NCBI RefSeq assembly: GCF_030035675.1
Contig: NC_084489.1
Coordinates: forward strand, 74,817,770 to 74,881,769
Origin: Rhineura floridana
Lineage: Eukaryota > Chordata > Lepidosauria > Squamata > Rhineuridae
DNA: 64,000 nucleotides
Direction: 5' to 3'
Shown: one piece after another, positions 52,510-63,852 of the stretch
Position numbering within the stretch: the stretch's first letter is position 1
Layout: each line of letters starts with the position of its first letter
Notes under the pieces: model-generated
What the model was told of the DNA's origin: nothing
Seen by the model: only the letters and a program-made list of their open reading frames with translations
Database searches by the model: none
Translations under genes and position numbers: made by a program

Positions 52510-54280
52510 CCTAAACATTTTGGATCATAAAAGTGAGATTTCCATGATTCTGAAGTCTGATTTCTCTGAGGAGGCCATCCAACAAATGACTTTGCACATA
52601 ACCTTGTATGCATGTTAATTCCTGAAAGATTTTTGTTAATATTGGCTCATCTCAAAATGTGCTGAAGTAAACCCTAAACAGATGCTTAGGTCTTCAGTTA
52701 ACTCTCAGTTAGCATTAGCATTTTCACTTAACTAGAAGCCTTGTTCTAGGAGCTATTCTCTCAGGTAAACACTAACTGCACTTTCACTCTCAAACTTAAA
52801 ATGCAGCTCCCTTTTAAAGCTCCTTTCCAGCTGCTCTTTTTTGGCAACATGTAAAAGCCATTATCATTTAGTGATGGCCTAGGGGATAAAAGAGCACCTT
52901 GCAAGCTACTAGTCATCACTAAAAACCAATATTGTTTATATCTCACTGAGGTGCAATCTAGAAGAATCTCAATCTCCATTTTCTTCCCTTTAGTAAACTG
53001 CAACTGTTTGTAAAAATTACACTGGAATATGCTTAAATGCTTAATCTGGAGAAGGAGGTGGCGGTAAATTTACCTCTGCTGTGGGTTTTATTGAGTTAAG
53101 GAGGATATTAACAGCTGGCTTCCTCTCCAAGTATTGTAGAATATCCTCTGAACCCACTGCTGCTGTTATGAAAACAATTCTGCAATGTTTTCCCTTCAGG
53201 AAGATGAATGCATTCATCTTAATTTGTGGCACCAGTCCTAGAACAATGCATAGCTTAGAGTTAAAATGCATCTTATGTTCTTCTGTGTTTTGTTATAGTT
53301 ATAAGTCCTAAGAAGTTTCCATTACTGCAAATACATATCTACTGTTTTAGTCACTGTATAGCTGTATCTTAGTCATTTTTCAAATCTTACAATGGTAGCA
53401 GCATATGCTGTTAAATAATCTCTAATTATGAAATTTATATGGTGATATATATAAACAAACCCTGGACTTCAGAACTGAAAGAGAGAGGCAGGGAAGGAGG
53501 AAATATCCCAGCTTTAATTTTAAGGTGGTAGAGATTTAATTTGGACTGTTCCCCAAGTTCAGTACAATCTATAGTTCTAGTACTAGGCTATCAGTTCTCT
53601 TTTCATGTCACCTCCCGATCTGGAAAAACCCTCCTATCCAACTGCTTATCTCCCTCCAAGTGGTATAGCGGACTTTAGTAGTTCACAAAGACCATGAAAA
53701 AGGCCTCCCCTTGCTCAGCACACATGCCTATGGAACAGTTATATACAGAACTGCATTCACTGTGCGGGATAATTCACAGATTGATCCTTGCTTTTAGGTC
53801 CTAAAGCTTAGGAACTTATGAACTAATATTCAATACATACTGATCTAGGAGGAAATTCTCTAGACCATTGTTGGATGCATCAGCCAACTGTGATATTTTA
53901 ATTAAAATAATTTACCTGTTGTCTAACTGAGAAATACTGCAAGTTTACTGCAGCTGTACTGAACCTGAGTACAAAATGTACTGTAACCATGTGCATGTGT
54001 ATTAAGAGGTGTCTTTAAACATATGGACTTCCCTACGTGCACCTTGTTTTGCATTTACTTTGAGAGCAGTTTTATGTCATTCGTTTTGCCAATCTGGAAT
54101 GATGATAAAGTCTTGTAATAACCTGTTTAAAAATAATTTATTGAATAAATCTTTTGACTGAATGACTGAATAAAAACCAACACAGGAGGAGGGTAAGCAA
54201 GAAAAATATGCATTCAGTTCAGTTACATATTCTTAGGCTCACTTCATTAGGGGAAGAAAGGGGTTTGTGCCAAAGCTTTA
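52510..54280. other. Intergenic DNA, nothing recognised
   Basis: No gene or named repeat that I can support. Confidence 0.35.
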
Positions 54281-54365
54281 ACACAGAGGTGGGGAACTTC
54301 TGCCTTATGGCCTGATCCAGCCTGCCAGACCTTTTCACTTGGCCGATAAGGCTCTTTTGGGCAAG

Positions 54366-54547
54366 CTACACAGGAAGCTGCCTAATACTGAGTCAGACCA
54401 TTGGTCCATCTAGCTCAGTGTTGTCACCCCTGACTGGCTCCAGCTCTCTGGGGTTTCGGTCCCAGCCCTACCTAGAGATGCCAGGGATTGAACCTGGGAC
54501 CTTATGCATGCAAGGCAGATGCTCTACCACTGAGTTACGGTCCTTTC
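54366..54547 (-). mobile_element. tRNA-derived CORE-type SINE (minus), well preserved
   Basis: The minus strand reads GTAACTCAGTGGTAGAGCAT (A-box region), GGTTCAATCCCTGG (B-box region) about 30 bp later, then a body ending with GATGGACCAATGGTCTGACT and AGGCAGCTTCCTGTGT. This is a pol III SINE, not a tRNA gene. Confidence 0.8.
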
Positions 54548-55087
54548 AACTGGGTGACCTTTCGAACTAGGCCCTTTGAACTTTATATGTTGAACGCCTA
54601 TGTTACAATCATAGGTGAGCTATGCCCACCTGCCTGTGCCTGATGTCAAGGTGGGACTTGGCCAAAAGGGGCTTTGCAGCCATTGTGCAGTGATTCCCAA
54701 GTGCCTGGCAGCCACTGGGCAAAGTGCTTTGTGCAGCACTTCTCAAACGTCCAGCAACCACCTGGATGTCGGGTGCTTGGCAATGGCTTTGCAAAGCACT
54801 TTGCCAGCCCTATGTTTAATGGAAAAGAAATTCTGAGGAAGGACTTGAAAAAAGGTAGAGAATATTGGGGGGTTATTAGTGGGATGGAAAGGGTTCCAGG
54901 CATAAGGGGCAGTAAGACAGAAACGGAGTTGTTTAATGGAGCAGGAGATCTTCAGATTGAAGAGGGTGGGTACATTGATAGGCAGCAAACCCATTGGATG
55001 TTTTGTGCACAATCCTCATCTTCATTCTAGAGTGTAAAGGAAGCCAGTATAGGGACTCAAGGGATGTAATTGGATGCTAGGATGCAG

Positions 55088-55275
55088 TAGGGCCATAGAT
55101 CAAGTGGTAGAGGATGCATACTTTGCACACAAAAGGTCCCAAATTCAGTCCCGTGCAACTCCAGGTTGGGCTGTAATAGTTTCTTGTTTTAATCCTTAGA
55201 AATTTACTGCCAGATGGTGAAGACAATATTCAGCTTGAGGGACAAATAGTATAAGGCAACTTCCTGTGTTTGTGG
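55088..55275 (+). mobile_element. tRNA-derived SINE (plus), degraded
   Basis: GGGCCATAGATCAAGTGGTA, then AAAAGGTCCCAAATTCAGTC (B-box remnant), ending TATAAGGCAACTTCCTGTGT. Same family as 54366-54547 in the opposite orientation. Confidence 0.65.
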
Positions 55276-56399
55276 GAAGTGACTAGAGCATGAACCCAAG
55301 TTTGCAAAAGGGGTGGAGAAGAGGGGCCACATGCATAGTCCAGAAATATGTATCCCACAGGTATCTCTGCCAAAGAGTCTCATGTGGAGCACATGGCTGT
55401 AGTCTAGCATAGAGACAGTGGTGGCTGGTGCCCATTGAGGCTAGTAGGACAGAAGGCATAGAGTGCAACAGTAGATGGCACCAGAGCCAATGACAGGCAG
55501 AGGTCTGCCATGAAATTAGACAAAGTTAGGCACCTGAGCCTAGTTGTTGAAATGGGTATTGTTTTAAACCTTACTTTTCTACAAAAGATCAGTTGGGTTT
55601 ACTTTGCCATCAAGTGTACTGTGATATCTGTGATGAATAACCACACCCAGATCCTGTATACACATTCTAGTATCTTTGTATGTAAACATGCAAATGTACA
55701 TTAAGGAGTGGTATTCGCTCCCCTTTGGAAGAAAGAAAATCAGAGCTGAACATAAATATACTGAACGTGATCTTAGTATGAGTTTCTAGTAGAAGAATGA
55801 AGACCTGGACCAACAATAAAGATAAGGATAAAAAGAATAGTTATACATTTTAAGGATTCCATCATTGTTGTTTCTTTGCCATGTCCTATGTTACAATCAC
55901 TTACTTGCTGTTCAATAATACTTTGATTTGCTACTATGTCCCCCCCCCGATCTTTGAATGAACCATATATCTGTGTGGTTTCTTTTGTTTGCATTGACAC
56001 TCTTTAAAAAATCCTTCTACATTCTCTGTTTGATCATATGCAGTACAAAAATGGCCCATACCAATGCTAATATTGATTTTAGTCAAGAAGTTGTTTTAAT
56101 CTGTTCTGGTAGTCTGAACTCCATTAAAAATACTTGTAAATCATAACCGACATATGTCAACTTTAATTTTCTTCCCACAATAGAAGCTTGCTTACAAATA
56201 AATATATTTTTTGTTGTTCCAAAGTTTTAACTTGCTAACCTCATCTTTAAATAATTTGCATAAATCAAAGTGGCTGCATAAGCCAAGGTTGCCATCATGC
56301 AGTAGAGAATTCCTGGCTCTGTGTGTGTGTGTTGTTGTTGTCTCAATTCCATTTCTAGTACAGGCATGGAGACACTGCACATGATTGATGTACATGCTA

Positions 56400-56850
56400 A
56401 CATAAGAACAGAAAAGGACCCCTGCTAGATACGACCAAAGGCTTAGCTAGTCCAGCATCTTGTCCACACAGTGGCCAACCAAATGCCTATGGGGAGCCCA
56501 CAGAAAGGACATGAGTGCAATAGCACTCTTCTTCTGTTGTGCCCCAGCAATTGGCATTCAGAGCCATGCTACCTCTGATCCTGAAAGCATTATATAGCCA
56601 TCATGACTAGTAACAATTGATAGACGTATTCCTCCATGAATTTGTCTAATCCCTTTTTAAAGCTATCTAGGCTAGTGGGCATCACTGTATCTTGCGGCAG
56701 CAAATTCCATGGTTTAACTATATGCCGTTGTGTGAAAAAAGTATTTCCCTTTGTCTGTTTTGAATCTCTCACCACTAAGCTTCATTCAATGACCCAGTGT
56801 TGTGAGAAATGGAGGGGGGAAATCGCTCTGTCCACTTTGTCCTAAAGTAA
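56400..56850 (-). mobile_element. CR1-like LINE 3' end (minus)
   Basis: ACATAAGAACAGAAAAGGAC, CACAGTGGCCAACCAAATGC and GAATTTGTCTAATCCC. The minus strand reads FFTQRHIVKPWNLLPQDTVM. Fourth-generation decay with several shifts. Confidence 0.7.
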
Positions 56851-56904
56851 AAGGCTTTCATGTCATCCATCATATGAACGTTTGAATAGTCTTTATAAAT
56901 ACAT

Positions 56905-57060
56905 GGTGCTACCTTATGCTGGAGTCAAACTATTGATTCAGCCAGCTAGCCCAGTACTAACTACTACTCTTAGCTTTCTATAATCTCAGGTGGTATTTTC
57001 CAGCTCTAGGGATTGTACTGAGTGAAGCTGGAGCCTGCAGCACAGCCTCATCTGTAACAG
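56905..57060 (-). mobile_element. Degraded SINE fragment (minus)
   Basis: ACCTTATGCTGGAGTCAAAC and GATTCAGCCAGCTAGCCCAG resemble the tail region of the CORE-type SINE. The head is lost or unrecognisable. Confidence 0.4.
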
Positions 57061-57069
57061 CTAACACTG

Positions 57070-58440
57070 TGATGGAACGGATGTAATGCACAGGAATTCT
57101 ACTTGGGAGGCGGAGGTGTATGTGCATGTAGAATCGGGGAGTATTCTGACATGTCCCTCTTTACTAAGTTTCCTATTATTAGAGTGAAAAGGAGATAGAA
57201 TCCTGAATCCTTTGGAAAAGGAATCCTTCAGGATTCTACCTACTGCATAAGAACTCTCCCATCTTAGAAAGTGTGGAAGGAAGAATGTAAATGGTTTCTA
57301 ATATATTGTTGTGCGCCACCCATATTTCTGAGCAGTGTGAAACTTCTGGGGGTTCCTGTGCTTACCCAAGGTTTGGTTTCCATGGAAAGAAGGTTAGTGG
57401 AGAGTATGGTGTCTTATAGGATATATGGTTTTTATTTACACATATTTGCAACCTGAGCTTAAGATGGAAGGCTTCACAGCATTAGCAGTCCAATATATCT
57501 TCCTTTTCTATCAGGCTTGTAGGGAGGCCCCCAAAAGCCATGGTGCTGAGAGCAAGCCTCTCTGTGCCTTCCTAGTTCCTACCTTCTCCAGGCTACACTA
57601 AAAACACAAGCCTTGACTCCAGGATGGGGGGAGCCTCCAGCCAGGTGAATTCTGAAAGACTTCTAAATGGCCCACATTGCCTCTCTGGCAGATTCTTATA
57701 CTTGTTAGTGGGGGCACTTGACAGACCCATTAACCACTCTATTAGATTAACCAAGGAAACAGTCTGACCAGGTTTCTCCCTTTACAGGTTGTATCTCTTA
57801 CAGGCACACAATTATAAACTAGAAAGGATCTCACAGATACCATTCAAACCCACCCCCACAATCCTATAACAATGTTTTGTGTCACCAATGCTGCATTTCT
57901 CTTGAGCATTTATTTACTAGTGTTTAACAACTTTGGATTTAGCTAAATAAAAAAGAGACTACATTTAATTTATACTATATTGTAATATATTTTGATAAAT
58001 TGTAAGAAATGATAATGATAAATATCTTGTCTTGTAATTTTCCACCATGTTTTTTTCTTAGTTGGAGTTATTTTTTCCATTTTATATTAATTCAATATGG
58101 TCATTTTTTTCATTTTTTTTTAACTACATTCTCTCTCTCACCAGCCATATGGCTTGCACAGCCCAAGAGAATTTCAGCAGTTCCATTTTTCATTGTGTCC
58201 TTTCTGTATTGGCAGTCTTTGCATTTTTGTTTGCTTCTACTTCATGCTTTCAAGTCATCCTTTTGAAGTTACATGTCTTGCAATAGGAAACTTTCTTTAA
58301 ATTGTATTTGTTTTAAAAAACTGCAGTCAGGAATAGCAGCTTACACAAACCTTATCATGCTTTGGTTAATAATGACATTAAGGCTTGCTGCAAGCAGCGT
58401 TTAGCTGTAATCAGGTCAGTGAAAGTAGATATTTTTTATT
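57070..58440. other. Intergenic DNA, nothing recognised
   Basis: T-rich stretches around 58060-58130 but no supported feature. Confidence 0.35.
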
Positions 58441-58459
58441 TAGGGACAAAATGTTGTAG

Positions 58460-58600
58460 TTGCCTTTATTTATTCATTCATTTGCTTGCTTGCTTGCTTG
58501 CTTACCCACCCTTCACCATAAGATTCTAGGACAGGTTACATGAATATAATATACAATTATAAAAATATAAAACCATTCCAAATGGAAGAGAACAGCCTTG
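58460..58600 (-). mobile_element. LINE 3' tail fragment with (TTGC)n
   Basis: TTTATTTATTCATTCATTTG leads into five TTGC/CTTG units, then ACCCACCCTTCACCATAAGA, the minus-oriented LINE tail. Confidence 0.5.
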
Positions 58601-58734
58601 CAACAGACCTTCACGTTTATCCTAGTATTGCAAATTATGAACTACTTGGATGCAAGCATGACTTGGGCAAGCTTTGTAAAAAAACATGTTTAATCCATGT
58701 TTATTGACCCACAGTCATGTTGCATGTCACAACA

Positions 58735-59130
58735 ACAGATTTTATTTTATTACCAGCCCTTCACTCTGAGGTCCCAGGGCTGGTTACCACAGTTTAAAAT
58801 ACATCTTTTAAAACAATTTAAAACAACTGATAATCACAAACATCACAGAAACAGGGTGGATTCTAAAAACCTACATCTCAGGTGTCAAAGGGTAAAGAGG
58901 TATGTATGTCTTCAGCACGCATCGAAAACTGTGATGAAGTTGCTAGGTGTACCTCTGAGGGGAAGGAGTTCCATAACTTAGGGGCTATCATAGATGACCT
59001 TTCCCAGGCCACCCCCTGGCTTATGAGGGCAGTGGAATGACCAAGAGGGCCCCCTTTGCTCTTTGTTGATCTTCACACCAGAGGGAGTCTGTAGGGAAGG
59101 AGGTGGTGTTTCAGATAGTTGTTTAGTGGT
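58735..59130 (-). mobile_element. LINE 3' region (minus), CR1/L2-like
   Basis: TTTTATTACCAGCCCTTCAC, then GGGAAGGAGTTCCATAACTT and GATGACCTTTCCCAGGCCAC, the same layout as 34555-34915 but a different subfamily. Confidence 0.5.
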
Positions 59131-59307
59131 ATGGGTCTCTATCATGAAGCTAGAGATGCTAACTGCCTTTGAGATGGAAAATGAATTTATGTGTTTCCTA
59201 CTGGGGGCATAGAGCTCTGAACTAATCCTTACACTACTTTTTTTGAGGGGGAGTCACATGTTACTTCTAGCAGCTTTCATAATTCACAAGGCATTTGATG
59301 AATGAAC

Positions 59308-59945
59308 AAACATAAGAGCAGAGCTTGGAAAAGTTACTTTTTTGAACTACAATTCCCATCAGCCCCAGCCAGCATGGCCACTGGATTGGGCTGATGGGAG
59401 TTGTAGTTCAAAAAAGTAACTTTTCCAAGCTCTGCATAAGAGGCACTCTGCTGGATCAAATAAACAGGTTTATCTAGTCTAGCACATCCTGCTTCCTACA
59501 GTAGCCAAACAGATGCCCCTGAGAAGTTTACAAGCAGCCTTGAAGGCCATAATAATTCTAACCAGCTGTTGCTTCCTAGCAGCTGGAAGACAGCAGCATA
59601 CTGCTGCTGAACCAGAAGGCTCCATATAGCTATCATGATTTACAGCCACAGGAAAAAATCTCCTCCCACAAATTTGCCTAAACCCCATTTAGAGCCACCT
59701 AAACCAGTATCCATCATGTCTTATGCCAGTGAATTCTATACATGTATTTCTTTATTTACGTTTTATGAGGAGAGGGGCCACCAGTTTGGTTTGCTAAATC
59801 CCAAAGGTTATCTAGGTAGATTACAATGTAGAACAACATTTGGGAAGAAGGACTTCCTCTTGTCTATCCTGACTGTCATTGGATAACACCACCACCAGTT
59901 CTATTATCAGAAGAGAGAAAGAAACTCTCCCTGCCCACTTCCTCC
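59308..59945 (-). mobile_element. CR1-like LINE 3' end (minus), split by a MITE
   Basis: The LINE end (ACATAAGAG near 59310, resuming as CATAAGAGGCACTCTGCTGG at 59435) is cut by the MITE at 59319-59434. The body has CATAGCTATCATGATTTACA-like text and CCCACAAATTTGCCTAAACC. Confidence 0.65.
59311..59442. mobile_element. hAT-type MITE with a perfect 8-bp target duplication, nested in a LINE
   Basis: The element at 59319-59434 begins CAGAGCTTGGAAAAGTTACT and ends with the exact inverse AGTAACTTTTCCAAGCTCTG. CATAAGAG is present on both sides (59311-59318 and 59435-59442). It is 116 bp and nearly a full palindrome, with the same AACTACAATTCCCATCAGCC core as 5705-5842. Confidence 0.9.
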
Positions 59946-59949
59946 ATGC

Positions 59950-61990
59950 CAGGAAGTGCCTCTACTTTGGGTTAGTTCACACGTGTTCAGCAAAAAAGGG
60001 TTCCCTGCAGTTTTAAACTGCAGAAATGTGAGAAATCCAAAGAAGAAGCAATCCCTACAATAAATGCCTGTGCAAATGCAGCCAAAGTTAATCTGGTAGT
60101 AAACTGATGCTGCCTCCAACTACCTAAGATACAGTTGCTTGATTGGTCTAAGAACAGTTTGTGCTTTCTTGGGGTTCCCAGTCATTTATAGTACCTGCTG
60201 CTAAATGGCATCCCTCCATTCCTCTGGTTTTTAAATAAACACTATCCTTCAGGTTCCCTCCTCTCCTCCAATAATTTATCTACCGCACAAGGCCTGCTAA
60301 ACTGCATTTGACTAAAGAACTACAGACATCTAGCAATTACATAACATCTTTTAGTAATGTTACTTGTCCATGTTATACTTCAAAATTTAGGACAAGGGCA
60401 CTGCAGATTATAGCCTGTTCAAGCAACTATACCTTCTTGTGTGGACAGTTATCTTGAAGTCCATGTCTTTGTCCTAAATATAATAGATATATTTTGAGTT
60501 TATGTTTAATAGGGACATTTATGTTGAAAGGGAAGAATTGGAACATGCCACTTTGCAATCTAAAGATCATTATTATAAAGAGTAAAGAAGATAGGGCAAG
60601 AACATAAACTCAAAGCTACAGTATTAAGGCTTCAGTCCTATACCTGCTTACCAGGAAGCAAGTCTAATTGAAATCAATGTTTTTTTTTACTTCTGAATAG
60701 ACATGCATAGAATTGCTTTGTAAGTTAAAATAAGTATGATGAAAACAAGTTGGCAGTTGCAGATCTTCGTCTGCCATGCTTGTCTTTAAAATATGCTGCT
60801 CTGCATGGAATAGCATACTAATATACTAAAATTCATCCTATATGGAACTGGTGACAGGTTTTTGTCGTGTCTACTGCAGACTGATTAAAGTGTGTTTAAT
60901 GGTAAATGGATTTCTGTTTCGTGATCCTTAAATATGTACATAGATACGATATCTGAGGCTAACTGTGTTCTGCTAAGAAGAAAAAACTATAGTCCTATTC
61001 AGTCATTATATGCATGGCTAAGACCAATGAGTGAGGGGTAGCCCCACTCTCTGGTGCCCATGTGCACAGTGTGAACATGCAAGGAGGGAGTGTTCACACA
61101 CAAAACTTAACCTGTGAAGGCTTCCTCCTTGCTGTACACATGCATGCTACAGGGCAGGACTAGTCATCAGCACATGGGGCAGGGGAACTCAGCACCATCC
61201 CACTCATGTGCTGATCTTACCTATGAGAACAGTGCCTGAATAGGACTTTTGTGTTAAAGAATGTAGGAACAAGTAGTCAAACCCAGAAAAGAATGAGCCA
61301 ATAGTGAATACTGGGGAGAAAGAACCAATAACAACATAACCACCATTGCAAATTCAGAGGTGTGCAATAATTTGTCCAAATACAAGGTTTGATTCTGACA
61401 ACTCATGTTAGCCATCAATGGATCGGTTAAGTGGAAGCTAAGGATGTTTACACTGCAATAGGTCATGGAGTTACAGAAAATCAAAATGGAACCTTATATA
61501 TATATATAAATGAATCCAAGGAGGGGACTGGGCAAAATGATAACTACAAATGAATAGCAATCCAGTGGTTAATCAGAAAGTACTGTCACACTTTAATATT
61601 TTGATGTCATCAGGAGGACCTGATGAACCATTAAAATGTGTTAGGAGTAAATGACTGACTGAGTAAATGACTGAATAAATATGTGTCTGGTCATAAAATA
61701 AGGGTAATAACAGGGTGCACTTTCCAACACTGTCTTGGCATACTTAGGGATAAAGTAGGAGCGTGTACCTACTTTAGTGACAATGAATATGGGACCAGGG
61801 TGTGCCAGTTATTCTGGATTAATTAATGGTAGTGTGATCATCATGAGTTTGTAATTGTAAGTACAGGACAAGTGGATGTTTCGTGATTAATGCTCGAAAA
61901 AATGAGATTTTCTCAACAAATATATCTTCAGCAGTAGGATTTGTCCCTGGAATACATGAAGTAGCATTGTAGAAGTGATTGTCTTTAGTC
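59950..61990. other. Intergenic DNA, nothing firm
   Basis: A possible MITE end (TTAGTTCACACGTG) near 59973 and a short (TA)n at 61495-61510. No gene or clear repeat family. Confidence 0.35.
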
Positions 61991-61993
61991 ATG

Positions 61994-62147
61994 TAGGAAC
62001 ATGGGAATCTGCCTCATACTGCTTAAGATCATTGGTCCACCTAGCTCAGTACTGCCAGCACTGATTGGCAGTGGCTCTCCAGGGTTTCAGACAAGGACAT
62101 CTAGTTGGAGATGCTGGGGATTGAATCTGGGACCTTCACTTTGTTGC
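61994..62147 (-). mobile_element. tRNA-derived CORE-type SINE (minus)
   Basis: The plus strand reads GGAACATGGGAATCTGCCTC, ATCATTGGTCCACCTAGCTC and GATGCTGGGGATTGAATCTG (inverse of the B-box region). The A-box end is truncated. Confidence 0.65.
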
Positions 62148-62149
62148 AT

Positions 62150-63180
62150 AATAAATAACCACAAGAGATTTCCAGACTTCTCAGCTCAGGGAGGTCAACA
62201 GAGCTAGTCCTACTGCTGAGAAAGCAGATACTGAGCTGGGCAGCCGTGCAAGATGCTGGAAGCAATAGTATAGTGGAAATTCAAAAGTGCAGAGTCCCTT
62301 CATGATAGTCACAGCCATGCCGCTCCCCCTTTTTTTGCTGCTGAGTTGAGAATGAGATCCTTGTTAATGCCTTCTCCCACAACAACAGATATCCCTAGGA
62401 GCCAATAAGCATGAAAGGGGAGAATGATAGCTACTGAAAAGTCTTCTCAGTGGCTGACTCACCTCTTTTCACTCCAATTGGCTCCCATCAGCAGAAAAGG
62501 ACAAGAAAGTATGTTAGAAAACCCTTCTCAGTGGCTCTCCTTTCATGCTGATAGGCTCATAGAATGCTGGAGACATAGGGACCCTGCTGGGATTCTGCTC
62601 CCAAAAAAGTAAGAGGTCTAAGATCCCGAGACCCTAGATGACTACACCATTAGCTGGAAGCCAGAACTGTGTGTGAAGCGTAGCCTTTCCCCTGTCCCCT
62701 ATGCCTTCAGGTGGTGCCACGGAGAACACTGTCTTGTTTCCATTGTTGAAGTAAGATGCAACTAGCACCAGTCCCGTCAGCTTATCTGTACTGCCTCATG
62801 TCGAGGCGTGTGACTTCCTGCAAGAGAGCACAGCTTCACGTGGGGCGGCCAGATGCACAAGTAGGCAAGCTGTCCTCCCAGGAGATAAATGGCAGAGCGA
62901 ATTTTGGCAGGTATAACCCGTCATGCTCCACTTCCGGCTCCGATCCTCTTGCCCTCACAGCTGTTCGAGGTACACGCAGGCTCTCCTCCCCTGCAGCTAG
63001 GCCCCTTCCAGTCCACTGAGCCTACCAGCCTGCCTCCAGCAATGGGCTGACCGCCCACCGGCAATCTTAGCCACGCTATGGTCCATAAGAAAGAGACCCA
63101 CACTTCCTCCCTCCTCATCACCCCCCCAAAGCTTGGTGGCCAGAGCACATCTGAAGAGGAAGCCGCTGAGCTTCCATTTT
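62150..63180. other. Upstream flank of the PTPRN2 CpG-rich region, no feature called
   Basis: GC content and CG count rise from about 62740. No ORF or repeat that I can support. Confidence 0.4.
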
Positions 63181-63722
63181 GGGCTATCGGGGGACTTCTA
63201 GAAGGCCTGGGGCGCCGCCGGCCCCTCTACCTATAGAGAAGTTATGCCCTTAAAGGGGGAGGGCGGGAGGCGGGGAACAGCCAGAGCCAGAGAGGTGGAA
63301 GTGGTCTCTGAGGAAAAAGGCCCTGGGTGAGGAGCAACACGCCCGCCTGCATCAGGCTGAGCGGTGGGTTTGGGCTTGGCGCGCTATCCGAGCGAGCCTT
63401 CCCTCCAGACAGAGCAGCACAGCGTCGAAAGAGCAGTATTTGCAGGCAGTTCATTGCGAGGAGGAGGAGGTGCCTGCCGCTGCCGGGCGTGGAGGAAGCG
63501 AGGAAGGGAGGGGCCGCTTGGCTGGCTGAGGCTGGAGAGCGAGGGGACGCGCTGGTCGCTGTCCTGGGTGTTGAAGAAGCCGGATCCGGGAGCGCTTTCA
63601 GCCAGGCAGCGAAGTCAAGGCGCCGGGGCTGCGAGAGCAGCAGCAGCAGCAGCATGGACTGAGCCGTGGCTGTGAGGGGACAGGGCGGGGGACAGGCGGC
63701 AGGCGCTTGCCATGGGCCATGC
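63180..63722 (+). promoter_or_regulatory. PTPRN2: CpG-rich promoter and 5' UTR of PTPRN2 (inferred)
   Basis: A GC-rich, CG-rich stretch with GC boxes (GAGGGCGGGAGGCGGGG at 63260-63276) and no TATA box at a sensible place. A (CAG)n run at 63637-63653 and two very short upstream ORFs precede the start codon. The transcription start is not fixed by sequence. Confidence 0.65.
63654..63662 (+). other. Two-codon upstream ORF (Met-Asp-stop)
   Basis: AGCATGGACTGA just after the CAG run. The start context has G at +4. It ends 60 bp before the main start. Confidence 0.5.
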
Positions 63723-63726
63723 ATGA
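63712..63726 (+). other. Four-codon upstream ORF overlapping the PTPRN2 start
   Basis: GCCATGGGCCATGCATGATG: the first ATG (63712) has C at -3 and G at +4 and reads Met-Gly-His-Ala-stop. Its TGA (63724-63726) shares bases with the main ATG ATG (63723-63728). Confidence 0.55.
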
Positions 63727-63852
63727 TGGGGTCGTCCGGCTCCAGCCTCCCGTTCCGCCTTCTGCAGCAGCTGCTTCTGGTCCTTGTCGTCGCCCAGCAC
63801 CGACAGCACCTCCGAACTGGAGCCGCCGCCGCTGGAACCGAGGCCAAATACG
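63723..63852 (+). CDS. PTPRN2: PTPRN2 (phogrin, IA-2beta) first coding exon
   Basis: PTPRN2 is a receptor-type, catalytically weak tyrosine-phosphatase-like protein of dense-core secretory vesicles in neuroendocrine cells. The exon encodes 43 codons plus one base. It starts at MMGSSGSSLPFRLLQQ, has a hydrophobic signal-peptide core (LLLVLVVA) and ends GTEAKY with a G|GTGAGT donor (phase 1). Signal sequences diverge, so the residues alone do not prove identity. The call rests on gene order (NCAPG2 then PTPRN2, same strand, in human), the CpG-rich promoter and the exon form. The start was chosen because it is the first ATG in the long open frame; the second ATG, one codon later, could also serve. 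Confidence 0.75.

Noticed and set aside
54481-54547. tRNA gene on the minus strand
   Set aside because: A- and B-box words are present but no cloverleaf 3' half. The sequence continues as a SINE body with copies elsewhere.
63242-63847. 201-codon open frame on the minus strand
   Set aside because: It is the complement of the CpG-rich promoter and first exon of PTPRN2. Composition effect with no recognisable domain.
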